Shown: piece by piece, positions 50,010-60,979 of the stretch
How the letters are laid out: each line of letters starts with the position of its first letter
How positions within the stretch are numbered: position 1 is the first letter of the stretch
From: Phoronis australis
Lineage: Eukaryota > Phoronida > Phoronidae
Direction of reading: 5' to 3'
Assembly (NCBI GenBank): GCA_002633005.1
Contig: NMRA01000078.1
Span: 233,425 to 297,424 of the forward strand
DNA: 64,000 nt
Translations under genes and position numbers: made by a program
The notes under the pieces: model-generated
Database searches by the model: none
The model's input: the letters and a program-made list of their open reading frames with translations, nothing else
Told to the model about the DNA's origin: nothing

Positions 50010-50116
50010 CCACCTGCCTCCACTGTCCTCTACTGGCCTCCACTCTCCTCTACTGGCCTTCACTGTCCGCTACTGGCCTTCACTGGCCTCCACTGTCCTT
50101 CACTGGCCTCCACTGT
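50010..50116. repeat. CT-rich minisatellite next to the ANKRD16 stop codon
   Basis: Imperfect repeats of ccactgtcctctactggcct and shorter derivatives (cttcactggcctccactg) run up to the reverse-complement stop codon of ANKRD16 at 50116-50118. In the transcript it would be the start of the 3' UTR. Confidence 0.85.
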
Positions 50117-53100
50117 TACCTATCATCATCAGTAGCTACACGCCCTCTGTGGTCACTTCTGGACAATAACCTTACACAGTCAGCGTGCCCGTTCGCCAAT
50201 GCCACGTCTAGCGCTGAAAAATCAACATCAGCCATGATATCCTCCCAAGAAACATAACAGTAAAATTTCGTGAAAAGCCTTTTTAACAAACCTGGTAGAT
50301 ATTAAGGCTGGTGTAAAAAACTGCAGTACTCAAATCCTGTTGAAAATCAGCCCCAGTCACGACCTTGTGAATAGGAACATATCCCTCAAATTTCTTAGCT
50401 ATCGTTCAAACCGTTTAACAGATAGAGAATCAGATGCAAAAAAGAACACTAAAATGGTAAAACTGACACCAGGGGGCGCACATCATGATGAAAATTAGTG
50501 AGTGACAATCAACCCGGATTCTGCCTGAAAATTCTAAATTTTGATTTAACAATTACCGCAATAAAATTCATCTCAAACTGATCCACAAGAAGGCATTTTT
50601 CATCGTGTAAAGATCTGCAGTTCGTTACTGCTAGGCACTTGGCACAATGAGTTGGTTTTATGCACCAAGCCAGGTCTCAAGCAGTATCAAATTGTAAAGC
50701 CTGCCAAAATACAAGAAACACTTTTAATCTGAGTAAGGAGCAAGTTGAGACCACTTTCATAATGGTAAGTTAATACAATCAAAATTTAAGGCTATACAAG
50801 AAGGCAGGTTCACATCTCACATGCATGTTTACCTGAGCGGCCATGTTGGTCTGTCAGAGTCACGTCAGCACCAAGTGTTAGGAGGCGCTCAACCATGGCA
50901 GTATGTCCCTCCTGCGAACAACAAACAGTTAAGAATTATTAACATTAAAATATTTTATCATTTGTAAGAAACTGCAAAAATAATTGAAAGTATGATTAAA
51001 AATTTTCCTTTAAAGAATGTTGGCTTTAGGACAGCTTTCAGTTATGAACAGGACAGGCTTGCCTTGTATTCAGGTGCATGCTTAAGAATTGTATTTTAGC
51101 TCTTCATACAGAATGTTTCACAGCCATTTGCTCCTAGTCTCCTAATTGGCATAATGTAAGGTCAGGTGTTACCCAGGAAATGAGAACAGCAACAAAGGCA
51201 TTTAACAAAAGTGAAAGAAGGTATACTGGCCAACTGCATATCAACAGTTGATTTTCAGACTGGACACAATTCCTCTCTCACGTTCCATGCGGGCACTAAT
51301 TTAACAATGTATTTGTTTTCTTATTAAATTAGTTCTTTTTATTCAGACAAGGGGATCGAGGGATTGGTGGTGCCCGATGGGAAATTTCCCTTCAACCGAA
51401 AATTGCAATCGCAGAAGGCACAGGCACCTTTCCGCTCAGGTGAGCGAGGGCCCTGTATTCACCTTAGCAGCCAGATGCAGAGGTGTCAGGCCAGCGCTGG
51501 TCTGTTCGTCAATATTCGCATGATACTCTTCCACTAATAGACACAGACTGTCGATGCTGCCAGCTTCAGAAACAACGTGAACACAATGGCGACCCCTGGT
51601 GTCAGTCTGATGTAGGCTTGCCTGAATTTAAGGAGAGTTCAAATATTACCAGTGTTATCAACAAAGAACATCACTTATGTAAACTGTACTGTCAAATCAG
51701 AAACTTGACTATGAACATCTGGTCAGCCCAGACGGCTACCAGAGCTCTAAATGACTACAGTTTAGGGTTGAATATCAGTCCCAAAACCACTTTAAAACTA
51801 TTTAAAATCATGTGAAATTCCCAGTCAGGTAAATTCCTCTCCAATGAATAAAATCTCATCGCGGCTAAAATCACTTTTAATTCTCACAGACCCTTCGTTT
51901 CAAAAAAAATTTCTTAAGTGCGAAAATCTACACGTCACGCTCATGCTTGACCAGTGTTTACAGCAGTCACACAACATGATCCAATCAGTATCTTGGTCAT
52001 GGTCACATGACTAGCCCTGACATTTGCTACAAGTTCAATTAGCAACAACTTAACAACAACTACACACCAACTCCTCCTAGTGATACTCACACCTTGTCCA
52101 ATCAAAAATCTGGCCACAGTCACATGACCTGACCTCAGTGCATCCATCAATGAAGACCCTCCACAGCTATCCTGGGCATCCAATCTGCAGCCACATTGGT
52201 TAACTAGGACCTTGACAACATCCAGCTTGCCATGTAAAGCTAAAAAGAAGGATAACCAGGAAATTAAGACGATTTTTAGCACACCGATACAACTACTGTT
52301 GAAATGATTGAAACGAGGACACCTAGGTACGGTAACGTGTCCTCAAATTCAAACAAAAATAATTGACAAAATTGTCATTTTGCAGTTTTCAAAAGCTCAT
52401 TGCATGACTAAAATGTCCAAATTTTCATTGAATGTGTGTTCCCTGTTGACAGCTGTATAATGTAAACTGTGCAAATGGCAAACTAAATTTTCTTCCTGTT
52501 TATTTTTCTTGAAATCTTTTACAACCTAGTTTCACTGTTCCACCATTTTGTGTTTTAAATTAAAGAATTTTTACCATACTCGGCACTAACTGCCTATTTT
52601 CTCCTGGAGCAGATCGCACAAGTTATACGCTGGATGGCATTGATGACCTCAAACTAGAGCGCATCAGGTTGCCATAGTTGAAAAAGACTTCTGACGTCAT
52701 GAAACAATCAAACTTATCCGGTGAATAAATTTTATAATTTCATGCAACTCAGCACTGCTGTAGGAATACAGTGCACAAAAATCATAACGCATTCCAAAAT
52801 AATATGAGATTTTCAAAAAGTCTCAAAATTTTTTTTCGCTCAATTCAGTTGAAAGTGCGATACCTTTTAGTTGTGATTTCATTTTAATAGTTACTTTGGT
52901 AAAATGAGTTTTTAATTAGATGTAATTAACGTTCAAAAACTCATGTTCCATGTGACAAATTGCATTTCTCACATGGAACATAACATTCTCACATGTGACA
53001 TTTGAATGTTCCATGTGAGTTTTTTTCAGTTGTGCCATGTTACAATACAAATGGTACGTGGCCTAAACCGTACAGTTGTGCCAATGGTTTTTCATACCAA

Positions 53101-54873
53101 AAAAGTATTGGAACAGAATATTATGTACAGGAATTTCTGACACCTGATTCTAGAATGCAAAACAGATAAATAACAAACAAGATAAATTACTATTAGCCTG
53201 TATCAAACCTGCAGTATGTAGCACTGTCCGTCCATTCTTACTGACAGAGTGTGCTAGGAGCGAGTCGTGATGTAGCAAACACTGCACAATCGACATGTTG
53301 CCTTGCCTGCACGCTAAGTGCAAGCTATTCCATCCATCTTTGTTGCACAAGGAGGGGTCAGCACCATAGGAAATGAGGTCACGGACAATGTCAAGGTCAT
53401 CCTTACAACAGGCCAGCATCAGAGGTGTCCTGGGGAGAAGTTTGATTGATTGATCAATTGATTGACAGCATCATCACAATATAGCTACCAAAAAAACCAG
53501 ATAAGTGTACCACTATTTCACAAAAAATAGCATTAAAAACATCGGCACTCACTATGGACAACCCTAGACATGGTTTTTGAGCATTTTTATCAAAGTTTTG
53601 TTAGAGAAAATTTGGTGAATGCTGGTGAGAGGACTTCTTCCCTATCAATGTATCTTTCAAAAAATGACATTTTGCCAAAAACGCACGGTCACATGACCAC
53701 AAGAATGGTACAGTGTTGTGAATAACATGATTAGACTTGTCTCGATTCCAAGTTTCATAAAATAATTATCTACCTTTTGTGAATTGACAGTCGCTAGTTA
53801 CTTTAGATATTTCAAGAAGACAACATTTTAATTAAGGGTACACATAACCTTAAGGATACCAAAGCATAACAGATGTTTGAGAGTTTGGGTTAATACAACA
53901 GGATAAGTCAGACATGTACACAGTGATACTTCTAATACAGAACAGCAGTGCTGTACTGGTAAAATTAGAGGCAAGAAGGTGCCCAGCTCACTGCATCGCC
54001 TTGAGCACTGAATGGAACTTATGATGCATAGACGCTACGTTCAAACACCAAAAGGTGGTTGGCTGCACCTACGTGCGCCTACACCCCACTACAGCACTGC
54101 AGAACAGTCTATACCTTACTACTCTTAATCTTCAGTACTGTGGAGCTTCCTCAAATTCAAAAAAAATAATGGCCAATATGGTAATTTTTCATTTTCAAAC
54201 GCTCACTGCATTGCCAAAAATGTTCAAAATTTCATCTCGTTTTTCATAACGATTCATTTTTCCTTTTTTTTCAGGCAGATTGCACCAAGCTCAGCAAGTG
54301 CATTGTAGCACTTGTACTGTAAGTTCCAGGGTTCAGAGCCAGTGAAAGAGGCCATTTTGCAATGAAAGTCACACAAAGGTATGAAACCAAGTCTCCCTGA
54401 CTTTTTGCTATATCCCACATGCATGTAACGAGTAAAAAAAGCTGACTCCAATCTGGGTATTAGCACAAAGGAAAATTATGGTTCCACAGTCCAACCCTCA
54501 GTTTGAGTCCTTGTTTGCATGTTTACACCAAGAGAACTCAACACAATATTTCAGATTCTTACCAGTCAGCTCTCTTCAGACTGTCCACTTTCACGCCAGC
54601 ACTAAGCAAGAACTGTACGCAGCCCGCATGTCCACTCTGAGAAGCCTCGTGCAGGGGGCGCTTACCATCAAAGTTCGACAACTCAAAGTTCACACCGACG
54701 TCTTGAAAGTACTTAAGGAACTCCACATGCCCAAACCTTGCAGCAACATGGCTGACAGTGTCCTTAGATTTGTTGGTGATCAACATCCATTCTTGATTAG
54801 CATAACGTTCCAAGATATGCCCTTGAAACTTGTCAAAGTTGCCCTGCCGCACGAGTTTTAAAACCTCCTCCAT
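50116..54873 (-). CDS. ankrd16: ANKRD16, ankyrin repeat domain protein 16, complete
   Basis: Six exons on the minus strand: 54563-54873, 53209-53429, 52091-52239, 51463-51621, 50833-50911, 50116-50213. All join with GT/AG sites and matching phases, giving 338 residues; human ANKRD16 is about 361. The protein is almost entirely ankyrin repeats. ANKRD16-like strings include KRPLHEASQSGH, SLKRADW across the first junction, NKDGWNSLHLACRQG, and GLTPLHLAAKEGH. ATG 54873 is the first Met in the open frame; the same frame continues a few codons upstream without another ATG. In mouse, ANKRD16 binds alanyl-tRNA synthetase and limits serine mischarging; a cytosolic or nuclear proteostasis role is inferred here by homology. 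The C-terminal tail after the last ankyrin unit is short and basic-acidic. No truncation or frameshift is seen. Confidence 0.95.
50465..50480. promoter_or_regulatory. Isolated CTCF-like motif in ANKRD16 intron 5
   Basis: gacaccagggggcgcac is one of the closest matches in the window to the CTCF core (CCASYAGRKGGC). It stands alone, outside the tandem array. Binding is not shown. Confidence 0.4.
50553..50770. mobile_element. MITE relative in ANKRD16 intron 5
   Basis: Left ttaccgcaataaaattcatc and right gagcaagttgagaccacttt followed by cataatggtaa are imperfect inverted termini of the 24198-24415 family. Confidence 0.6.
53955..54108 (+). repeat. Dispersed repeat shared with 36215-36345
   Basis: See the blocks ccttgagcactgaa, caaaaggtggttggctgc and cccactacagcactg in both copies. 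This one is in ANKRD16 intron 1. Confidence 0.75.
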
Positions 54874-57800
54874 CAACTGGAGATCCAATCTCTTCAGTCA
54901 GTTGAAAAGACAGCACTAGGGATTTGCCTGAGGTAGACATTCAAATAGTGAATTTCTACCAACTGTCCAATGTTAGGTTAGAACTGCTTGGTGACTGGTA
55001 ATCAAGTCATGGCATTTACCCAAAATACTGTGAGTCAGTAGGCAGAAATCCAATTATCATTACCATATATCTGGGCAATATTCAGTTGACAGTTGGAAGC
55101 ACACTGACAGGGACGATCGCGACTGTTCTGGTGGACGAAATTTGATCAATTTGTCAGTTCTTCAATTATGTTACTTTTTTCATTTTTCATTGTCTTTTGT
55201 GCTTACAGGGTTTCCCTATTTTGGTATACTAACCTCATGGCCTACTTGGTAACCCAGAAAATTTGACAGGTTGCATTTAATGAATGATGTTATACCAAGC
55301 ATCGAGCCCTGCCAACAAGAACATCATTCATTTCAAGGGTTGAGATTAGGTTAGAATTCTTGAGATCAAAATGTTTAGTAACACTCTTCTATTTCTGAAG
55401 TACAAAAGAAAGTGTAGTCAATGCAAACACTTGATTAACTACACCGATTCTTCTGAATCGTCGATTGATAATGACTTTCAGCTTTAAACCAATCTAAAGT
55501 CTTAGCTACTTGAGCCAGTGGAACCAGTGAAGTCAAACAGGTGCCGTCAGTGGTATGGGGTGGCCTTTAATTGTCTGTGACTTCAGCCAACCGCATTCCT
55601 AAAACTTAAATTTCATGAAGTAAATTTAAATAGATTTTTAATAAGGAGAGTGTCAAATACTTGTAAAAATATATTAATTATAAGCACATACATTAAAAAC
55701 GATTGAAACAAAGATTTGAAGTCCATAAAAATTAGACAGTTTCTATATTACAGGATTACCAAAAATTGCCCTTTCGTTCATGTGATGTCACTCACAGGTC
55801 AGGAGCAGATGATCATTTGATGATTGAAAGTCATACTCTAGTCTTAGACTGTACCACCTAATCAACTTGACTCCCCACCCCCTTCGTTTCAGCTCCAGTT
55901 GAGACGGTGGTACTGTCCAACTCTTACTCTCTACTACTAGTACTAGACTCAGTCTCTACTAGTACTAGAATATTGCAGGTGATTGCCTAGCCTTTGGTAA
56001 TGTTGCCGGCAAATTGATTTGACTCGGCAATTAATACAAACACATGCACTCAGGTTCTCTGTGCAGAGCATTATTAACTACTACTCGCTCTACTGGTATG
56101 TCAATTTACCCTAATGCGGGACCACTCGTACTTAGCATCTGCATGTACGTGTTTTTAAATCTCACAAACCGGAAGTATCGTCTGGTGCTGCCACCTTTTA
56201 GACAAAATTGTTTTTCGCTCAACAGAAAAATAATGTAGTTCGACAGTAAATAATTGAATATAATTCTGTAATGTTACAATCCTGGTAAAAACAAACACAA
56301 AAAGTTTTAATTTGCTAAAAATTCTATAATCAAAATGGAGTTCTACTGCATTCATCACAGTGTAGTCAACAAAATCCAAAGGTTTACGTCAGTCATCACT
56401 GTTTTTTAACACCCTCTAAACACACCAATATGGAGACGGCTGCTGCAACGTAGGTACAATTCTATCGACTGTTTATTTAATATACACGCTGTAAGCAATA
56501 CCAGAAAAAGTATAAATTTCAGCTGCATTGAAAAATTAAAGTCCTCTTTCTGTAATTTACGAATCTGGTTACCAATCAGATGTAATTTTAACATGGTAAC
56601 CTTGACGGCTATCGTCACTGTGCCTGAAACTGTCTGTCAACTCAATTACTCAAAACGATAAAAGTCAGGTGCCGACAACGCTCATCTCATGACATCTACA
56701 TGATCTCTCATTCTATCATCATATGACTAATGATCACTTTTTGTCACGTTTTTAACTCGGGCTCTGAATCTAAAATAATTGTTGAAGCAATAAATTTGTA
56801 CTTTAAGATTGCCTGTTGTCCTACACCTTACTTCATCATCTCAAACAAAGGTCAGAGGTCAGAGTCAATGAGACTTTGACTAGACAACTTCGAGTTGTTT
56901 AGCAAGTGTAGTAGCTGCACTGAACACTGTAAAGCATGGGACATACATTGATTGGAAAAAAACTGAAGCACCAGTAGTTAATTATAAACACATGGCAGAT
57001 ATCATGGGAAATTGTAAAGACCTCTTGTAATCACTCACCATCCTTGTCTAGATGTTGTGTCATCCTTGCATTTGGGCCTGTCAGCCAGAGAGACATTGTC
57101 TATTGTCGAAGTGTTCAGAGAGGTATATCGGACCTAAATGATGCAACTGTGAATGGAAATGTTCTTTCCAACATTCCCCTTGATCGTGCGGAACTGGCAT
57201 CAACTACCGTGCTGAATCATAGAATAACCCCTTGCTGTGACTGCGTCCCCCCATCACAAGGAATGACACGTTGGATCCGCCATGTGGACTTTGGTTGGCC
57301 CCCTGTCTACCCACCTCTCAAGGACGTGTGCACATCTTGTCTACTCTGTACTTGTGAACCGAGCTGTAGTTTGGTGCCTGGGTAAAAAGTCACATCTGTG
57401 TAGAGACCCTAATTTTCAAGCGTAAAAGAAAACGAACATAATTCACGTAATCTGGCTTCTTTCAAGAAATTAGAGGTTTCCTGCTTACTTCACATATTTC
57501 AGTGGCAGATGCCACAATTCTTTTTTTTTCGGTTTTTAATCACCAAAAATTATTCTCCATCAATTTCCAAGATTCTGGACACAGTTCAAACGATGATTAT
57601 TGTGCAGTCAACATGTTCAAGCTGTTCATTTTTTTCTGAAGATGGTGCTGTTTCTTTTTTCGTTTGAGAAACAATTAATTAAACGGACTGCTATTCATTG
57701 GCAAAACAGAGCTGCAGCATAATTCAATGGAAAAAGTAAAATAATCCCTAGGTCATTTTTATGTGGTATTTAAAGAAAATTTAATAAATAAATTTACAAA

Positions 57801-58367
57801 ATGTAAAAAAAATGGATTTTTTTCTTTGCTTATACTAATTTCTTTGTTTTTTGGAAACAGAAAATCAGGGTATCCGTTGCTGTATCCCAGGTTGTAACAG
57901 CGAATTTCTCTGAATTTTGAGAAGTGACTGGTTTTGGTTTTATTCTGTGTTTTAGAGAAATATTTATCATGTACCGTAAAGCACCAAAACGGTTTGAAGA
58001 TTATGTTTTCAAAATTTTTTATCGTTGGGAAGATGAGCGAGTACCGTTTGTAATGGTCCACTTGATGAACAAAATTATGAAAGTTCTGAGCAGCAACTTT
58101 CCCGGGAAATGGTGATTTATATAGTGAAAAAAATATTACAAAGGTTATGAGTAATCGTCATGTATTTGCATTTGTCCAAAAACTATGGAATTGATAAAAG
58201 TATATTGTTTCTGAAAGTAGAAAATTGGATAATGGTTGAATATAACATTCTGGAATTTTGAGAACCGGTTTTCTCCACTGAATAACTGGTTCTCAAAATC
58301 TGCGCACGTTATCTCCAACTATTGCTGAAAATTGTTTGATCAATTTTAAGCATTTTCTTAAGTACAG

Positions 58368-58610
58368 CAATTCTTCACAAACATCGCACATAATAACGGG
58401 AGATGATTGAAATTCTATTTTGCCAAATTTCTTCCCAAAAATCAAGGTTATGAAAGTTATGGTCTGTTACGAACATAGTTTTGGTACTGGGCGGATGTCA
58501 TGAAACAACAGTTGGTAAAATTTCCGCCGTTGCTAGCAAGCCATGGTAGCCAGCCTTTGGTAAATGGAAAAATTGCAGTTTTGACAATTATTTTTGTGCA
58601 TAACAAGTTT
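58368..58610. repeat. Dispersed ACAAGTGRAATT-family repeat
   Basis: Shares gaaattctattttgccaaat-like sequence, then aaacaacagttggtaaaatt and tagccagcctttgg with the 9441-9640 copy. Confidence 0.6.
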
Positions 58611-58708
58611 AGAATTACCTTATAAAAGACAAAAAAATTTTAAATTAAATTCAGTAACAGTAAACAATGCTTCTCTTATTGAATCACTTGTCTTGCGGCT
58701 GTCATTCT

Positions 58709-58775
58709 TTAGCTGACTGGTTAAGACGCCAGACTTTGGGGTTGGGATTTGGACGTTTGATATCATGCTGGACCA
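58709..58775 (+). repeat. Degenerate tRNA-derived head
   Basis: TTAGCTGACTGGTTAAGACG resembles a tRNA A box region, and a weak B box (gacgtttgatatc) follows. It cannot fold as a tRNA. Confidence 0.35.
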
Positions 58776-58929
58776 AGAGTAGTTATCAGCATTAACAGGC
58801 GGATTGGGTTTGTGGCAGTGTTTTTTTCCGAATACGTTTGCAATTCCGTTATACGACTTATTGGCGTTGTATTATATACTTTGAAATCTGTTGTCTTCGA
58901 ATGATTTCATGAGTTTGCACGGGAAGGAT

Positions 58930-59097
58930 GCATAGGTGGATTGAGGGAAATCAAGGGGGTCAGGACACCCTTTTTTCCTTTGATTTCAGTGATATCTCAT
59001 CTAGAATTTTCAAAGTGTTGACTTGTATCCCTTTTTAAAAAATCCTTTATCTGACCCCCTTTTCTAAAATCCTGGATCCGCCCCTGGGATGTATGAC
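58930..59097. repeat. GGATCCGCC dispersed repeat, inverted copy
   Basis: Reverse complement of the 21990-22155 element, with shared gatatctcatctagaatttt-type sequence and the terminal cctggatccgcccctgg. Confidence 0.78.
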
Positions 59098-60615
59098 CGT
59101 CAGTCATCCCGGTTTCATACTCTTGCCATCTTGATCTCTACAAAGGAAAGACCCATCATGTTTAAGGTCTCTGCTTGATTACTGGTTTGTCATTTGCTTG
59201 TCTCAATGGCACGTCATAAAATTGTCTCAAAAGCTTTTAAAATTGGTGTGATGTTTGTTTTCCTATAATATGACCTGGGAGAACATTTCTAAAGGTTGTT
59301 GACAGTCAACCATGCTTTTTTGTCCAAGTCAGTGTCCATGCTGTTAGAGACAGTCTTAGGTCATTCCAAAAAGTAAGTTTTAAAATTACTCTTGTTTGTT
59401 TATTCACCAAATAGTTCATGACAATGACAGATTTATACTGTACATCTCTGATGAACAGTTGATTGGTCATAGACATCTGCCTATCAGAAAACCCAAATTT
59501 TTCTTGCTGGCTCAAAAGTTGACCGACAGACATTTTATCTTGATATCCAAAACATGTTAGAAATTTCTCAGAGTTTCATGCTGAATCATTGAGACAACCC
59601 ATCATACATGAACTCATTTCTGTTTTGCATGTTTTGAAAAAGACACAAAATAGCCATTGCATGTAACTTGAGCCGCACAGAATTGTTTACTTTGAATCTT
59701 TTTATTATTATTCCATGACTCGTTGATGTTGTGTCTCCTGTGCTTTCTGAGTTCAGGCTAACATTATTTATTATGTAAATTATAATAATCAATGGTTCTG
59801 GACCAACTGGTTATTAAGTTCTGGTCCCTGTAGAAATTTGCCTGTCATTTAAATTTACGTTGACTTTCTTGGTTGAAAGTTGAGGCCACGACGTATGACC
59901 TTGTCGGATGGTACACATTAAAGCTAGCAAGTTCAGTGTCACGTAAGTTGGGACCTAGAGGCCTCGGCAAGGTGCGAGTTAATTCGTTCGTATGTCACGC
60001 TTATAATGATTTGGTGACTGTGGATGGAAGTTATCCATACTTATCCCAAAAACCATCGGAGTTAAATGAATAAATAAAATTTATGAACTCTTTCAAATAG
60101 AAATGAAGAAAGTCAACACTGAACAAAATTCAGGACAGCATTATGCAGCGGTACACGAGTAGTAAAAATACTTATTCATGGCGGCACACATGAAAGTGGT
60201 TTAAGATTGCCTAAACACGTGTTATTGGATGGATCTTACTGAAGCTATTATAATGAACAAATAGTAAAACGCATACCATTCGTTTAATTTCTACCGCCAT
60301 GCAATCGAACTTCGCTATATCGCTTCTGAATTGCTGACATTCAGTTTCCAAGGTATTTTTGCTTTCATTTGATTATTACAAATGCGCAAAACTTGCAACG
60401 TTTAATTGCTTTGTGTGTAGATTTGTTGATTAGTTCAATGTAATAGCTAAAATATTTTGCCAGTCCGAGGCATCGGTGGACATATTAAATGATTCCGGTC
60501 TGACTTAAAAAAGCCTAGTAAAATACTGGTATTAACCGGTAAACGCACACAATGTCTGATAATGATTAACATATAAATAATGGCTCTGTGTCTGATTCAT
60601 TCTGTTTGTTTTTAG

Positions 60616-60678
60616 GTGGCTACACTAGCTGTGAAATGCATGGGAGTTTGCTAGCAGTATCTTTTTACTGTTGTGAAG
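60616..60678 (+). other. 5' UTR segment of the TBC1D30-like exon with a short upstream ORF
   Basis: Between the AG at 60615 and the ATG at 60679 lies an ATG in another frame (about 60636) that reads through the main start and stops at TGA just after it. Such an overlapping upstream ORF would reduce translation from 60679. Confidence 0.4.
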
Positions 60679-60979
60679 ATGGCGAGTGAGGTGTGTCACA
60701 ACAACCAGTCGTACGATGGCCAAACCACTGGCGACAGAGGCGTAGCTGACACCAAGAGAGGTCACTACCGGCAACAGAGTGCGGAGAGCCGGTCGTCAAT
60801 TGTCGACGATTTATTGTTTGAGATTTACGAGCGCTGGCATTACTCCCATCGAGATAGCTTGGACAGTGATACCTTTACAGAGTACTCGAGTGCTGAGGTC
60901 CTATCTCACAGTCGTCATAGCTACCACTGGGCGGAGCGTGAGGACAATTGCCTGTCACAGTCTCAGCTACAAGCTAAAA
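60679..60979 (+). CDS. First coding exon of a TBC1D30-like RabGAP gene, partial
   Basis: ATG at 60679 (AAGATGGCG context) opens a 100-codon frame ending at AAAA/GTAAGT (60980), phase 1. The exon is preceded by a GTTTTTAG acceptor at 60608-60615, so an upstream noncoding exon is likely. The peptide is polar and Ser-rich, with SSIVDDLLFEIYERW, RDSLDSDTFTE and YSSAEVL. This pattern (Ser-Leu/Ile-Val, LL, E-(L/I)-Y, then RDSLDS and a Thr-Glu) resembles the N-terminus of long TBC1D30 isoforms, a TBC-domain Rab GTPase-activating protein. The catalytic TBC domain is not in the window. The recognition rests on one short conserved stretch. Confidence 0.55.

Larger units (their letters stand above)
46465..50115. 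other. Gap between the potassium channel and ANKRD16
   Basis: Apart from the tandem repeat at 46690-48300 it contains a further CTCF-like match near 48419 (accaggtggtgc), the GT microsatellite at 49641-49696, and a CT-rich minisatellite starting near 50010. No gene is seen. Confidence 0.6.
54874..60615. other. Gap between ANKRD16 and the TBC1D30-like gene
   Basis: The two genes are divergent. The interval holds repeat copies at 58368-58610 and 58930-59097 and a tRNA-like head at 58709-58775. On the minus strand a GATG/GTGAGT donor at 57038 could end a noncoding first exon of ANKRD16 lying between about 57040 and 57400; this is weak. Otherwise I see nothing. Confidence 0.5.

Noticed and set aside
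49933-50169. Plus-strand open frame rich in Ser, Leu and Pro
   Set aside because: It is translation of the CT-rich minisatellite opposite the ANKRD16 terminal exon.
57044-57385. 113-codon plus-strand open frame with many Cys and Pro
   Set aside because: No splice, domain or codon evidence; the composition looks like chance in a GC-richer patch.
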